A stretch of DNA of 53,267 nt, taken from positions 1-53,267 of IMG/VR virus record IMGVR_UViG_3300043409_000116; one strand, 5' to 3'. The notes below the pieces were generated by a model, which was not told where the DNA came from, searched no databases, and saw only the letters and a list, made by a program, of their open reading frames with translations. The translations under genes were made by a program, and so were the position numbers. Positions 16,667 through 22,930 of the stretch are shown here, one piece after another. Source of the stretch: a virus. Numbering within the stretch: position 1 is the stretch's first letter; the number at the start of each line of letters is the position of its first letter.

Positions 16667-16785
16667 AGCATTCCCCACAAGTAACCCGCCAGCCCTGCAA
16701 CGCCAACCAGGGCAAACAGCGCCAGGATGCAGGTGGCAATCAGGTGCATCCAGTTCGCCAATTCATAGTCTTCGTTGTCGTTCAC
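16663..16785 (-). CDS. 40-residue single-pass membrane protein, GTG start
   Basis: Begins with GTG at 16785 in a GTGA overlap with the upstream stop. The N-terminus is acidic (N-D-N-E-D-Y-E), then ~25 hydrophobic residues with Gly and Ala form one transmembrane helix up to the C-terminus. Early phage membrane peptides of this size often act on host membrane processes or superinfection, but that is only a general expectation. Stop overlaps the next ATG. Confidence 0.55.
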   Translation of the reverse strand: MNDNEDYELANWMHLIATCILALFALVGVAGLAGYLWGML

Positions 16786-16991
16786 AATGTCACCTTCCGA
16801 GTTTTGAATCCTCGGTGCGTGTAGCACTGCACCGACCCGTCTGCCAGCAGCTTCCAGGCTGCGTTCTCACCGCACATCTTTTGAATCTTTTCCTCTGCTG
16901 TGTCCACCCTGGCGTCATGCTCAGAGGGACCGTCCAGCAGGTAAGCTGCCGACATGACCAAGGCCACCAGCCCTGCCGCCAGCCAGTTCAT
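16782..16991 (-). CDS. Small exported or membrane-anchored protein
   Basis: 69 residues. The first ~19 residues are hydrophobic with an Ala-rich end, fitting an uncleaved anchor or signal peptide; no lipobox Cys follows. Two Cys in the remainder (about 40 and 56) could form a disulphide outside the cytoplasm. GGGAGG precedes the ATG, which overlaps the upstream stop. It might modify the envelope or block a second phage; this is inference from topology alone. Confidence 0.6.
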   Translation of the reverse strand: MNWLAAGLVALVMSAAYLLDGPSEHDARVDTAEEKIQKMCGENAAWKLLADGSVQCYTHRGFKTRKVTL

Positions 16992-17176
16992 GGTTGCCTC
17001 CCAAACTTGAGCAGCTCCAGCCGTTCCCGGCTGGTGCGTAGGGTGCAGTAGCGTTGGTGGATGCGCTCCAGCATCTTCACGCGCTTGTGCACCAGCTTCT
17101 CCTCCTCCAACATAGCCAGCAGTTGCTCCTCGCTGTACTCGTTAGCTTCCTGATGAAATTTTCTCCAGCTCTTCAA
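16988..17176 (-). CDS. Small charged helical early protein
   Basis: 62 residues if translation starts at the TTG at 17176, which has a GAGAAGAGAA stretch before it. That start overlaps the upstream gene by 35 bases, so a later ATG giving about 41 residues is possible. Highly charged, with E-E-E-K and R-E-R-L-E-L-L-K. Its stop overlaps the next ATG. No family recognised. Confidence 0.5.
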   Translation of the reverse strand: MKSWRKFHQEANEYSEEQLLAMLEEEKLVHKRVKMLERIHQRYCTLRTSRERLELLKFGRQP

Positions 17177-17312
17177 TTCTCTTCTCCAGTTCGGCGATGT
17201 GGGCCACCACCTTGTTGTAGACCCGAGACGCGCTGTTGTGCGTCCGGGTGCGGATGATGAGTTCAGCCTGCGCTGCCCTCAGTCTTGCCTTCAGTTGTGT
17301 GAGTCGGGTCAC
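17142..17312 (-). CDS. 56-residue coiled-coil early protein, GTG start
   Basis: Begins with GTG at 17312 in a GTGA overlap with the stop of the helicase gene and ends with TAA at 17142-17144. Arg/Leu-rich helix followed by a clear heptad pattern (I-A-E-L-E-K-R-I-E-E-L-E-K-I). No catalytic motif. It could be a helicase partner, given the coupling, but that is a guess. Confidence 0.55.
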   Translation of the reverse strand: MTRLTQLKARLRAAQAELIIRTRTHNSASRVYNKVVAHIAELEKRIEELEKISSGS

Positions 17313-18610
17313 TTTAACGCCTCCAGTGCGATGTCAGAAATGGCGCGTTTGTCATGGAGCGCCGCCCATATCTTTTCGTCAACCGTTTTGTTTGCCACCA
17401 TGACGTAGCACCACACGTCATGCCGCTGGCCGCTGCGGTGCAGGCGCCCGATGGTCTGCTCGTAGAGTTCCAGCGACCAGGGCAGCGACAAGAAGATGAT
17501 CTTGCTGCCGCCGTGTTGCAGGTTAAGGCCGTGCCCGGCAGACTTAGGATGGGCCAGCAGCAGTTCGACCTTGCCAGCGTTCCAGCGTTCGATGGCGTCT
17601 GGCGCGTCCAGCGTCACGGCGCGAGGGTAGCGGCGCTTGAGTTCGGCCAGCTCCTCCCGGTAGGTGTAGGCGATGATGGTGTTGGCGTGTTGGTTCTCGG
17701 CCAGCAGGTCGTCTAGGGCGTCGAACTTGGTCGAGTCGAACCAGACGGTCGAGTCGCCGTACACGAACCCAGACGCCATCTGTTGCAGTTTGGCCGTGAC
17801 TACGCCAGCGTTGACGGCCACCGCCTGGGCGTTGGGGAACTGCGCCACAAACTCCTTCTTCATCTGGTCGTAGGGCTGGCGGTTGACTAGGTCGAACCGC
17901 ACCGGCACAGTGTGCAGCGGGGGCAGCTTGTCCTTGTACTCGCCCGGCTCCAGCACGAACGTGGCTGGCTTGATCCGCGCCATGACCTGCTCCAGTGCGC
18001 CTGGGCGCGGCTCCCACTGGTTGAAGTCTTTGTTGACCAGGAAGAAGTACTGCTGCTGGAACGCGCCCTTGCTGCGGCCCAGCAGCGCCTGATCGACGAT
18101 CTTGCACTGGCCGAACACGTCTTCTAGGCCGTTGCTGGTGAAACTGCCGGTCAGACCCCAACGGGTACGCACCTCGGTGATGACCTTGTTGAAAGCCTTA
18201 AATCTGGCGCCAGAGGGGTTCTTCAGCCGGGTCAACTCGTCGAACACGACGGCGTCAAAGCCCCACCATCTGCTCCAATGGTCGGCCAACCATTGCAGGT
18301 TGTCGTAGTTGGTCACCACAATCTCAGCGTCTGACCCATCAATCGCAGCCAGCCGCTGCTTGGGCGTTCCGACCGCCACCGCTAGGCTGCGGTGCACGGC
18401 CCACAGCTTGGCCTCGGTCGGCCAGACGCTGACGGCCACACGCAGCGGCGCCACCACCAGGAACCGGCCCACAAGACACTTGCTGATAAGTTCGTCCATA
18501 GCCGTCAGGGCGATGGCGGTCTTGCCTGCGCCGACCGGGGCGAGGATCATGGCCCGGTCGTTCTCATACAGGAAGTCAACTGCCTGTTCTTGGTAGGGTC
18601 GTAAATTCAT
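17309..18610 (-). CDS. SNF2-type superfamily II helicase
   Basis: 433 residues from the ATG at 18610, with GGAG upstream; a nine-residue extension is possible but lacks a good ribosome site. Motif I is A-P-V-G-A-G-K-T at 24-31, motif II D-E-L-T at 124-127, and motif VI Q-T-I-G-R-L-H-R-S-G-Q-R at 385-396 with its arginines. This is the usual phage SNF2/DEAD-like ATPase that moves on duplex DNA or remodels forks. It overlaps the end of the VRR-NUC gene by 35 bases; the nuclease-helicase pair is a recurrent phage replication/recombination unit. Single-copy in the window. Confidence 0.9.
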   Translation of the reverse strand: MNLRPYQEQAVDFLYENDRAMILAPVGAGKTAIALTAMDELISKCLVGRFLVVAPLRVAVSVWPTEAKLWAVHRSLAVAVGTPKQRLAAIDGSDAEIVVTNYDNLQWLADHWSRWWGFDAVVFDELTRLKNPSGARFKAFNKVITEVRTRWGLTGSFTSNGLEDVFGQCKIVDQALLGRSKGAFQQQYFFLVNKDFNQWEPRPGALEQVMARIKPATFVLEPGEYKDKLPPLHTVPVRFDLVNRQPYDQMKKEFVAQFPNAQAVAVNAGVVTAKLQQMASGFVYGDSTVWFDSTKFDALDDLLAENQHANTIIAYTYREELAELKRRYPRAVTLDAPDAIERWNAGKVELLLAHPKSAGHGLNLQHGGSKIIFLSLPWSLELYEQTIGRLHRSGQRHDVWCYVMVANKTVDEKIWAALHDKRAISDIALEALK

Positions 18611-18851
18611 CCACCTGCTCCTTTGTCCACAGCACACAGTACCGTTGGTTCAGCCGCGCCATGTCGGCGGCAAAGACTTTCTGTAGCGCGGACAGCCGAC
18701 CGCCGAGGGTCTTGACTTCCACGAACCACACCACGCCGCCGGGCAGCACCACGATGCGGTCGGCTGCGCCGCCGTGGCCGCGCCACTTATAGGCTACACC
18801 GCCCAGCGCCTTAACGCGCTTGACGAGGTAGGCTTCGATGTGTTTTTCCAT
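18576..18851 (-). CDS. VRR-NUC domain nuclease
   Basis: 91 residues, the typical size for a stand-alone VRR-NUC protein. Catalytic PD-(D/E)xK residues are visible: Glu6 in the first helix, Asp31 in A-A-D-R-I-V-V, and Glu45-Val-Lys47 in W-F-V-E-V-K; Q57 follows. These nucleases cut branched DNA such as Holliday-like junctions or flaps. It is the first gene of the leftward early operon, 34-100 bases from the divergent control region, and overlaps the helicase gene. Confidence 0.9.
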   Translation of the reverse strand: MEKHIEAYLVKRVKALGGVAYKWRGHGGAADRIVVLPGGVVWFVEVKTLGGRLSALQKVFAADMARLNQRYCVLWTKEQVDEFTTLPRTGS

Positions 18852-18885
18852 GCACCAAACTTTAACACAGAAAAAAAGTTTGTGC
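18852..18885. promoter_or_regulatory. Inverted repeat in the divergent early control region
   Basis: GCACCAAACTTT (18852-18863) and AAAGTTTGTGC (18875-18885) are inverted copies with one extra C in the left arm. The spacer is 11 bases and A-rich. The right arm contains the -35 hexamer proposed for the rightward promoter, and the left arm abuts the first codon of the leftward gene. A dimeric repressor bound here could close both early operons; the binding protein is unknown. Confidence 0.6.
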
Positions 18886-18909
18886 AGCTTTATTTTTATG
18901 TGCTATGAT
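18880..18909 (+). promoter_or_regulatory. Rightward early promoter, extended -10
   Basis: TTGTGC (18880-18885), an 18-base spacer and TATGAT (18904-18909), preceded by TG at 18901-18902 as in extended -10 promoters. Translation starts about 40 bases downstream at 18949. Fits host sigma-70 RNA polymerase, consistent with the absence of a phage polymerase gene. Confidence 0.6.
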
Positions 18910-18921
18910 GGCATCACCCAA
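18893..18921 (-). promoter_or_regulatory. Possible leftward early promoter
   Basis: On the minus strand, TTGGGT (18921-18916), 17 bases, then TAAAAA (18898-18893). The match to consensus is moderate. It would start transcripts about 35 bases before the VRR-NUC start codon, with the inverted repeat in the leader. Confidence 0.4.
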
Positions 18922-18948
18922 TTCCGGGTAACAACGAAAGTAGAGTCC

Positions 18949-19239
18949 ATGAAGATCAAAGCCACAGTCCACCTCCACTTTATAAAACACTCGTGGGAAC
19001 GTGAGGGCAAGTTCCAAGTGTTTTATTGCCAGCTTGACGACTCTGAGTACCGTACTTACGTCGGCGAGCAAGAAGTCGAGATTGAAATCCCAGACGACTA
19101 CGACCCACGCGCACAACAAGTCGCTGCGCTGGAAAAGCAAAAGCAGAAAGTTATGGCCGACTACCACAAGTCTGTGATGGAAATCAACGACCGCATCAGC
19201 AAACTGCAAGCCCTGGAGTACGACAATGCAGCACAGTAA
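18949..19239 (+). CDS. Small acidic protein, first gene of the replication operon
   Basis: 96 residues from the ATG at 18949; an in-frame extension to 18838 would begin inside the divergent gene and is rejected. The N-terminal half is beta-rich (A-T-V-H-L-H-F, then E-V-E-I-E-I-P-D-D-Y-D-P), the C-terminal half a coiled coil. No family recognised. Directly upstream of the DUF2800-type nuclease, which starts inside its last codons, so a partner or regulator of replication is plausible. Confidence 0.65.
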   Translation: MKIKATVHLHFIKHSWEREGKFQVFYCQLDDSEYRTYVGEQEVEIEIPDDYDPRAQQVAALEKQKQKVMADYHKSVMEINDRISKLQALEYDNAAQ

Positions 19240-20350
19240 GATTGTCGGCGGCTCGACCGCCAAGCGGGTCATGCACTGCCCCGCAAGTGTGGCCCTGGTG
19301 GCGCAGATGCCGCCACAGGCTGAGAACAAGTTCATGGCCGATGGTACGGCCCTGCACTCTGCCGTTGACCTGTTGGTGAACGACGGCGACGCCAGCGCCT
19401 ACAGCCTGCTGGGCAAGACCTTCAACGGCGTCACGCTGGATGAAGACCACTGCGAGAAACTTAAGACGGCGCTGGCGCTGCTTGACGAGATCGACCCGCT
19501 GGAGCAGATGAACTTCAACACGGAACAGCGGGTTGGCTTTGGCGACCTGCTGCCGGGCGTGTTTGGCTCGACCGACCTGATTGGCCGCATTGGCCCAAGA
19601 GCCATCGTGCTGGACTGGAAGTTCGGAGATGGCGTGATTGTGACCGCCGAGGAGAACGAACAACTCATGTTCTACGCTGCTGCTGCTATGCGGACGCCTG
19701 AGTCATCCTGGGCGTTTGAGGGTGCGACCGAGGTGGAGTGCGTCATCATCCAACCCCCGGCGGTGCGGCGGTGGGTGACCACGCCCGAGCGTATTCGGAC
19801 GTTCGAACGTGATCTGGTGCAGGCCGTCAAGCAGTCGGCCCTGCCTGACGCGCAGCTGTCGGTGGGTGACCACTGCCGGTTCTGCCCGGCCAAGCCCATC
19901 TGCCCACAGATGACAGGCGCTGCCGACCGGGCGCTGGCGACTACGCTGGACAACCTCGACAAGAACCTGATTAGCGACTACCTCAAGAACGCCGACCTGC
20001 TGGAGACTTGGATCACCAGCCTGCGTGAGTTGGCCCTGTCAATGCTGGAGTCGGGTGCTAGACTGCCCGATTACAAGCTGGTTGCCAAAAGGGCAATCAG
20101 ACAATGGACTGACGAGGACAAGGCCAAGGTCGCCCTGTTCGCGTTGGGCCTTGAAGAATCTGAAGTGATGGAGACATCCATACTGTCACCGGCCAAGGCT
20201 GAAAAGGCGCTCAAAAAGCGCAAGATCGCTTTGCCGACTGATTTGGTTGTTGCCGTCAGTTCGGGTAGTACCCTGGCAAGCGCGGATGACCCGCGCCCCG
20301 AGGTGCTTTTGCTGGGCAAACAACTTGCCCGTCTTTCTAAACTAAGTTAA
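19226..20350 (+). CDS. DUF2800-type PD-(D/E)xK nuclease
   Basis: 374 residues. The RecB-like core shows A-D-G-T-A-L-H at 38-44, Glu100, Asp117 in G-S-T-D-L-I-G, Asp130-Trp-Lys132 and Gln146. A Cys set, C18 plus C217, C220 and C226 in C-R-F-C-P-A-K-P-I-C, fits the iron-sulphur clasp of Cas4/AddB-like exonucleases. Phage members act in recombination or end processing and commonly sit beside a family A polymerase, as here. The start overlaps the previous gene by 14 bases. Confidence 0.85.
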   Translation: MQHSKIVGGSTAKRVMHCPASVALVAQMPPQAENKFMADGTALHSAVDLLVNDGDASAYSLLGKTFNGVTLDEDHCEKLKTALALLDEIDPLEQMNFNTEQRVGFGDLLPGVFGSTDLIGRIGPRAIVLDWKFGDGVIVTAEENEQLMFYAAAAMRTPESSWAFEGATEVECVIIQPPAVRRWVTTPERIRTFERDLVQAVKQSALPDAQLSVGDHCRFCPAKPICPQMTGAADRALATTLDNLDKNLISDYLKNADLLETWITSLRELALSMLESGARLPDYKLVAKRAIRQWTDEDKAKVALFALGLEESEVMETSILSPAKAEKALKKRKIALPTDLVVAVSSGSTLASADDPRPEVLLLGKQLARLSKLS

Positions 20351-20358
20351 GGTAAAAA

Positions 20359-20979
20359 ATGTCTAATCTCTCAGTGTTCTCCAAGGCTGGTCTGCCAGCT
20401 ATTAGTACTCTCTCCTCCGCTCTCAAGAGCATCAGCGCAAGCGCAGGCCCGGTGGGTGTCGTTATCCTTAAAATGGATAAGGGCGGTCATTGGGTCTTCG
20501 GCGCAGACCAGACCGAGGTCGAGGACGACTCGACCTGGGCCGTCAATCCTTTCTCCTTTGTCCACGGCTTTATCGCCTGGGGCGACGGTGAAGTGCTTGG
20601 CGAGAAGATGGTCGCGGTCAGCCAGCCGCTGCCCGAGATCGACGAGCCGCCACCCGGCGCCAAGAAAGGCTGGGAGCAGCAGATCGGCATGAGCCTCAAG
20701 TGCTTGACCGGCGACGATGCTGGCATGGAAGCGCGGTTTACGACCACTTCGGTGGGCGGCAAGCGCGGCGTCCAGACCATCGCCGCTGCGCTGGCCGAGC
20801 AGGTTGACGTTGATCAGACGAGGCCAGTGCCGGTGGTCCGGCTGAAGAAGGACCATTACCAGCACAAGTCCTACGGCAAAATCTACACGCCAATCTTTGA
20901 GATTGTCGAGTGGATCAGTATGGAAGGTGAGCCAGAGGCGCCGCCAGCCGGGCGCCGTCGTCGCGTAGCGGCAGCGTAA
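20359..20979 (+). CDS. Probable single-stranded DNA-binding protein
   Basis: 206 residues. Beta-rich middle with several aromatic residues (H-W-V-F-G, F-S-F-V-H-G-F-I-A-W-G, K-S-Y-G-K-I-Y-T-P-I-F-E) and a short Pro/Glu then Arg-rich tail. No named family is certain. It lies between the DUF2800 nuclease and the polymerase, the position usually held by a phage ssDNA-binding or annealing protein. The tail ends in R-R-R-R-V rather than the acidic tip of classic SSBs, which counts against a standard SSB. GGTAAAAA is a weak ribosome site. Confidence 0.6.
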   Translation: MSNLSVFSKAGLPAISTLSSALKSISASAGPVGVVILKMDKGGHWVFGADQTEVEDDSTWAVNPFSFVHGFIAWGDGEVLGEKMVAVSQPLPEIDEPPPGAKKGWEQQIGMSLKCLTGDDAGMEARFTTTSVGGKRGVQTIAAALAEQVDVDQTRPVPVVRLKKDHYQHKSYGKIYTPIFEIVEWISMEGEPEAPPAGRRRRVAAA

Positions 20980-20990
20980 GCCGTTTTCTG

Positions 20991-22892
20991 ATGCCCATTC
21001 GCAAGAGTGGGCATTGGAAAATGATCTGGCTTGATTTTGAAACCCGCTCCCACTGTGACCTAAAGAGTCGCGGCGTCTACAACTACGCGCAAGACCTCAC
21101 GACCGAGGTGCTGTGTATGTCCTACGCCGTCGATGATGGTGAGGTGCAGACGTGGACGGCAGGCCCACTACCTGACTTCACCGGCCACCGCATCATGGCG
21201 CACAACGCTGCCTTTGAGCGGTTGATCTGCTGGTACGTCTTGCAGGTCAACATCCCGTTGGAGTCTTTCTACTGCACCGCCGCGCAGGCCCGTGCCAACT
21301 GCGCGCCAGGGTCGCTGGAGGACGTGGGCCGGTTCATGGGCGCGTCCATGAAGAAGGACCACCGGGGCGCTGCCCTCATCCGCAAGATGTGCGTCCCGCC
21401 CTTCCAAGAGTCGGCTGAGCTGACCGCCGAGATGATCCAGTATTGCGAACAAGACGTTCGCGCCATGAGGGCCATCAGCCAGGCCATGCGCCCCCTGTCC
21501 GAGGAGGAGCTGGCCGACTACCACGTCAACGAGCGCATCAACGACCGGGGCGTCCTGGTCGATGTGCCGCTCTGCCGCGCAGCGGTGTCCTACGCCGCCA
21601 CAGAGGCCGCTGAGATCGCCGAGATCGTCAAGGAGGTGTCCAAGGGTGAGCTGACCTCGGTGCGCTCGCCTAAGATGCGCCAGTGGGTCTGGGACCGTGT
21701 CGGCCCCGAGGCCCGTGCCCTGATGACCAAGGACGACAAGGTCAGCATCGACAAGACCGTGAGAGCCAACCTGCTTAACTGTGACGGAGTACCGCCAGAT
21801 GTCCAAGAAATCATCCAGTGCGCCGACGACCTCTGGGCCTCTTCCGTTGCTAAATTCGGACGCTTGGCGAGCCTTGCAGATCAAGAAGATGACCGAGTAC
21901 GAGGCGCGTTTGTCTTTGCTGGAGGTTCAGCTACAGGTCGGGCCTCAAGTTATGGGGCGCAAGTCCACAATTTCACTCGGGAGTGCGCTGAGAGTCCTCA
22001 AGATGTTAGGGATGCAATCGTCCGAGGCCACCAGATTGTTCCCAAGTACGGACGACGAATCACCGACGTACTGCGGGGGATGCTACGGCCCTCACTGATC
22101 CCGGCCAAGGGCCAGCAGTTCGTCGTTGCCGACTGGTCATCCATTGAGGCTAGGGTCAACCCTTGGTTGTCTGGTACGGGTCAGGCCAAGCTAGACGTGT
22201 TCACCTCGGGCCTCGACCCGTACATTGTCAACGCTGCTGCCACGTTCAACTGCGACTATGCGGCGGTTGTCCCCGCCCAGCGTCAGATCGGCAAGGTGCA
22301 GGAGTTGGCCTGCGGGTTCGCTGGTGGGATCGGCGCCTTCGCCGCGATGGGCCGGGTCTATCGGGTTGACCTGCCCGAGTCGGATGCGAGGCGCATGGTG
22401 GACGCTTGGCGCCGCGCCAATCAGTGGGCCGTGGGCTTCTGGCAAGCGCTTGAGCAGCAGTACACCAGGGCCATGCGGAACAAGGGGCAGGAGTTCACCG
22501 CCGGGCGGGTAACGTACCTGTTTGACGGGCGGCATCTCTGGTATTCTTTGCCTTCGGGCCGAGTGCTTTGCTACCCGTTTGCCCGGCTGGAGGACGACGG
22601 CATCAGCTATGCCAAGTCAGCTTGGAAGCCTGCCCAGGACGCCACCGAGTGGCCCCGCGCCCGGCTGTGGCGCGGTCTGGCTTGCGAGAACGTCACTCAG
22701 GCGGTTGCCAATGACCTGCTGCGCTACGCGCTGCGGCAGCTTGATGGTGTGGTGCTGCACGTCCACGACGAGATCGTCGTTGAGGGCGGTTCAGAAGATG
22801 AAGTGCGTAGGGTGATGACCACGCCGCCAGCTTGGGCCACTGGCCTGCCGTTGGCAGTTGGAATCAAATCGATGCCGCGATACGGCAAATAA
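20991..22892 (+). CDS. Family A DNA polymerase with 3'-5' exonuclease domain
   Basis: 633 residues from 20991; an alternative ATG at 21021 gives the tighter opening M-I-W-L-D-F-E-T. Exonuclease: Asp15 and Glu17 in L-D-F-E-T, H-N-A-A-F-E at 71-76 and Asp155 in C-E-Q-D-V. Polymerase: motif A A-D-W-S-S-I-E at 380-386 (Asp381), motif B with Arg431 and Lys435, motif C H-V-H-D-E at 590-594 (Asp593). All key residues are intact, so it should be a proofreading replicase. It is shorter than bacterial Pol I and lacks the 5'-3' exonuclease domain, as usual in phages. Confidence 0.95.
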   Translation: MPIRKSGHWKMIWLDFETRSHCDLKSRGVYNYAQDLTTEVLCMSYAVDDGEVQTWTAGPLPDFTGHRIMAHNAAFERLICWYVLQVNIPLESFYCTAAQARANCAPGSLEDVGRFMGASMKKDHRGAALIRKMCVPPFQESAELTAEMIQYCEQDVRAMRAISQAMRPLSEEELADYHVNERINDRGVLVDVPLCRAAVSYAATEAAEIAEIVKEVSKGELTSVRSPKMRQWVWDRVGPEARALMTKDDKVSIDKTVRANLLNCDGVPPDVQEIIQCADDLWASSVAKFGRLASLADQEDDRVRGAFVFAGGSATGRASSYGAQVHNFTRECAESPQDVRDAIVRGHQIVPKYGRRITDVLRGMLRPSLIPAKGQQFVVADWSSIEARVNPWLSGTGQAKLDVFTSGLDPYIVNAAATFNCDYAAVVPAQRQIGKVQELACGFAGGIGAFAAMGRVYRVDLPESDARRMVDAWRRANQWAVGFWQALEQQYTRAMRNKGQEFTAGRVTYLFDGRHLWYSLPSGRVLCYPFARLEDDGISYAKSAWKPAQDATEWPRARLWRGLACENVTQAVANDLLRYALRQLDGVVLHVHDEIVVEGGSEDEVRRVMTTPPAWATGLPLAVGIKSMPRYGK

Positions 22893-22917
22893 AAACGCCG
22901 CCCGGTCAGGGGCGGCG
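22891..22917 (-). terminator. Hairpin with leftward terminator shape before the primase
   Basis: CGCCGCCC (22896-22903) and GGGCGGCG (22910-22917) form an 8-bp stem with a six-base loop. On the minus strand the stem is followed by TTTTT (22895-22891), the form of an intrinsic terminator for leftward transcription. On the plus strand it lies between the polymerase stop and the AAAGGAGG of the next gene, where it could also affect translation. Confidence 0.5.
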
Positions 22918-22930
22918 CAAAGGAGGCAAC

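Noticed and set aside
17544-18161. Alternative minus-strand frame inside the helicase gene (205 codons)
   Set aside because: Arg/Gln/Gly-rich out-of-frame reading of GC-rich DNA; the helicase motifs lie in the other frame.
21168-21884. Minus-strand frame opposite the polymerase (238 codons)
   Set aside because: Polymerase and exonuclease motifs are intact on the plus strand. The antisense frame has no start signals or domain.
21781-22098. Second plus-strand frame inside the polymerase gene
   Set aside because: Checked as a possible frameshift, but the polymerase frame stays open with motifs on both sides.
22896-22917. Rightward terminator after the polymerase gene
   Set aside because: No T-tract on the plus strand, and the primase with a strong ribosome site follows at once.
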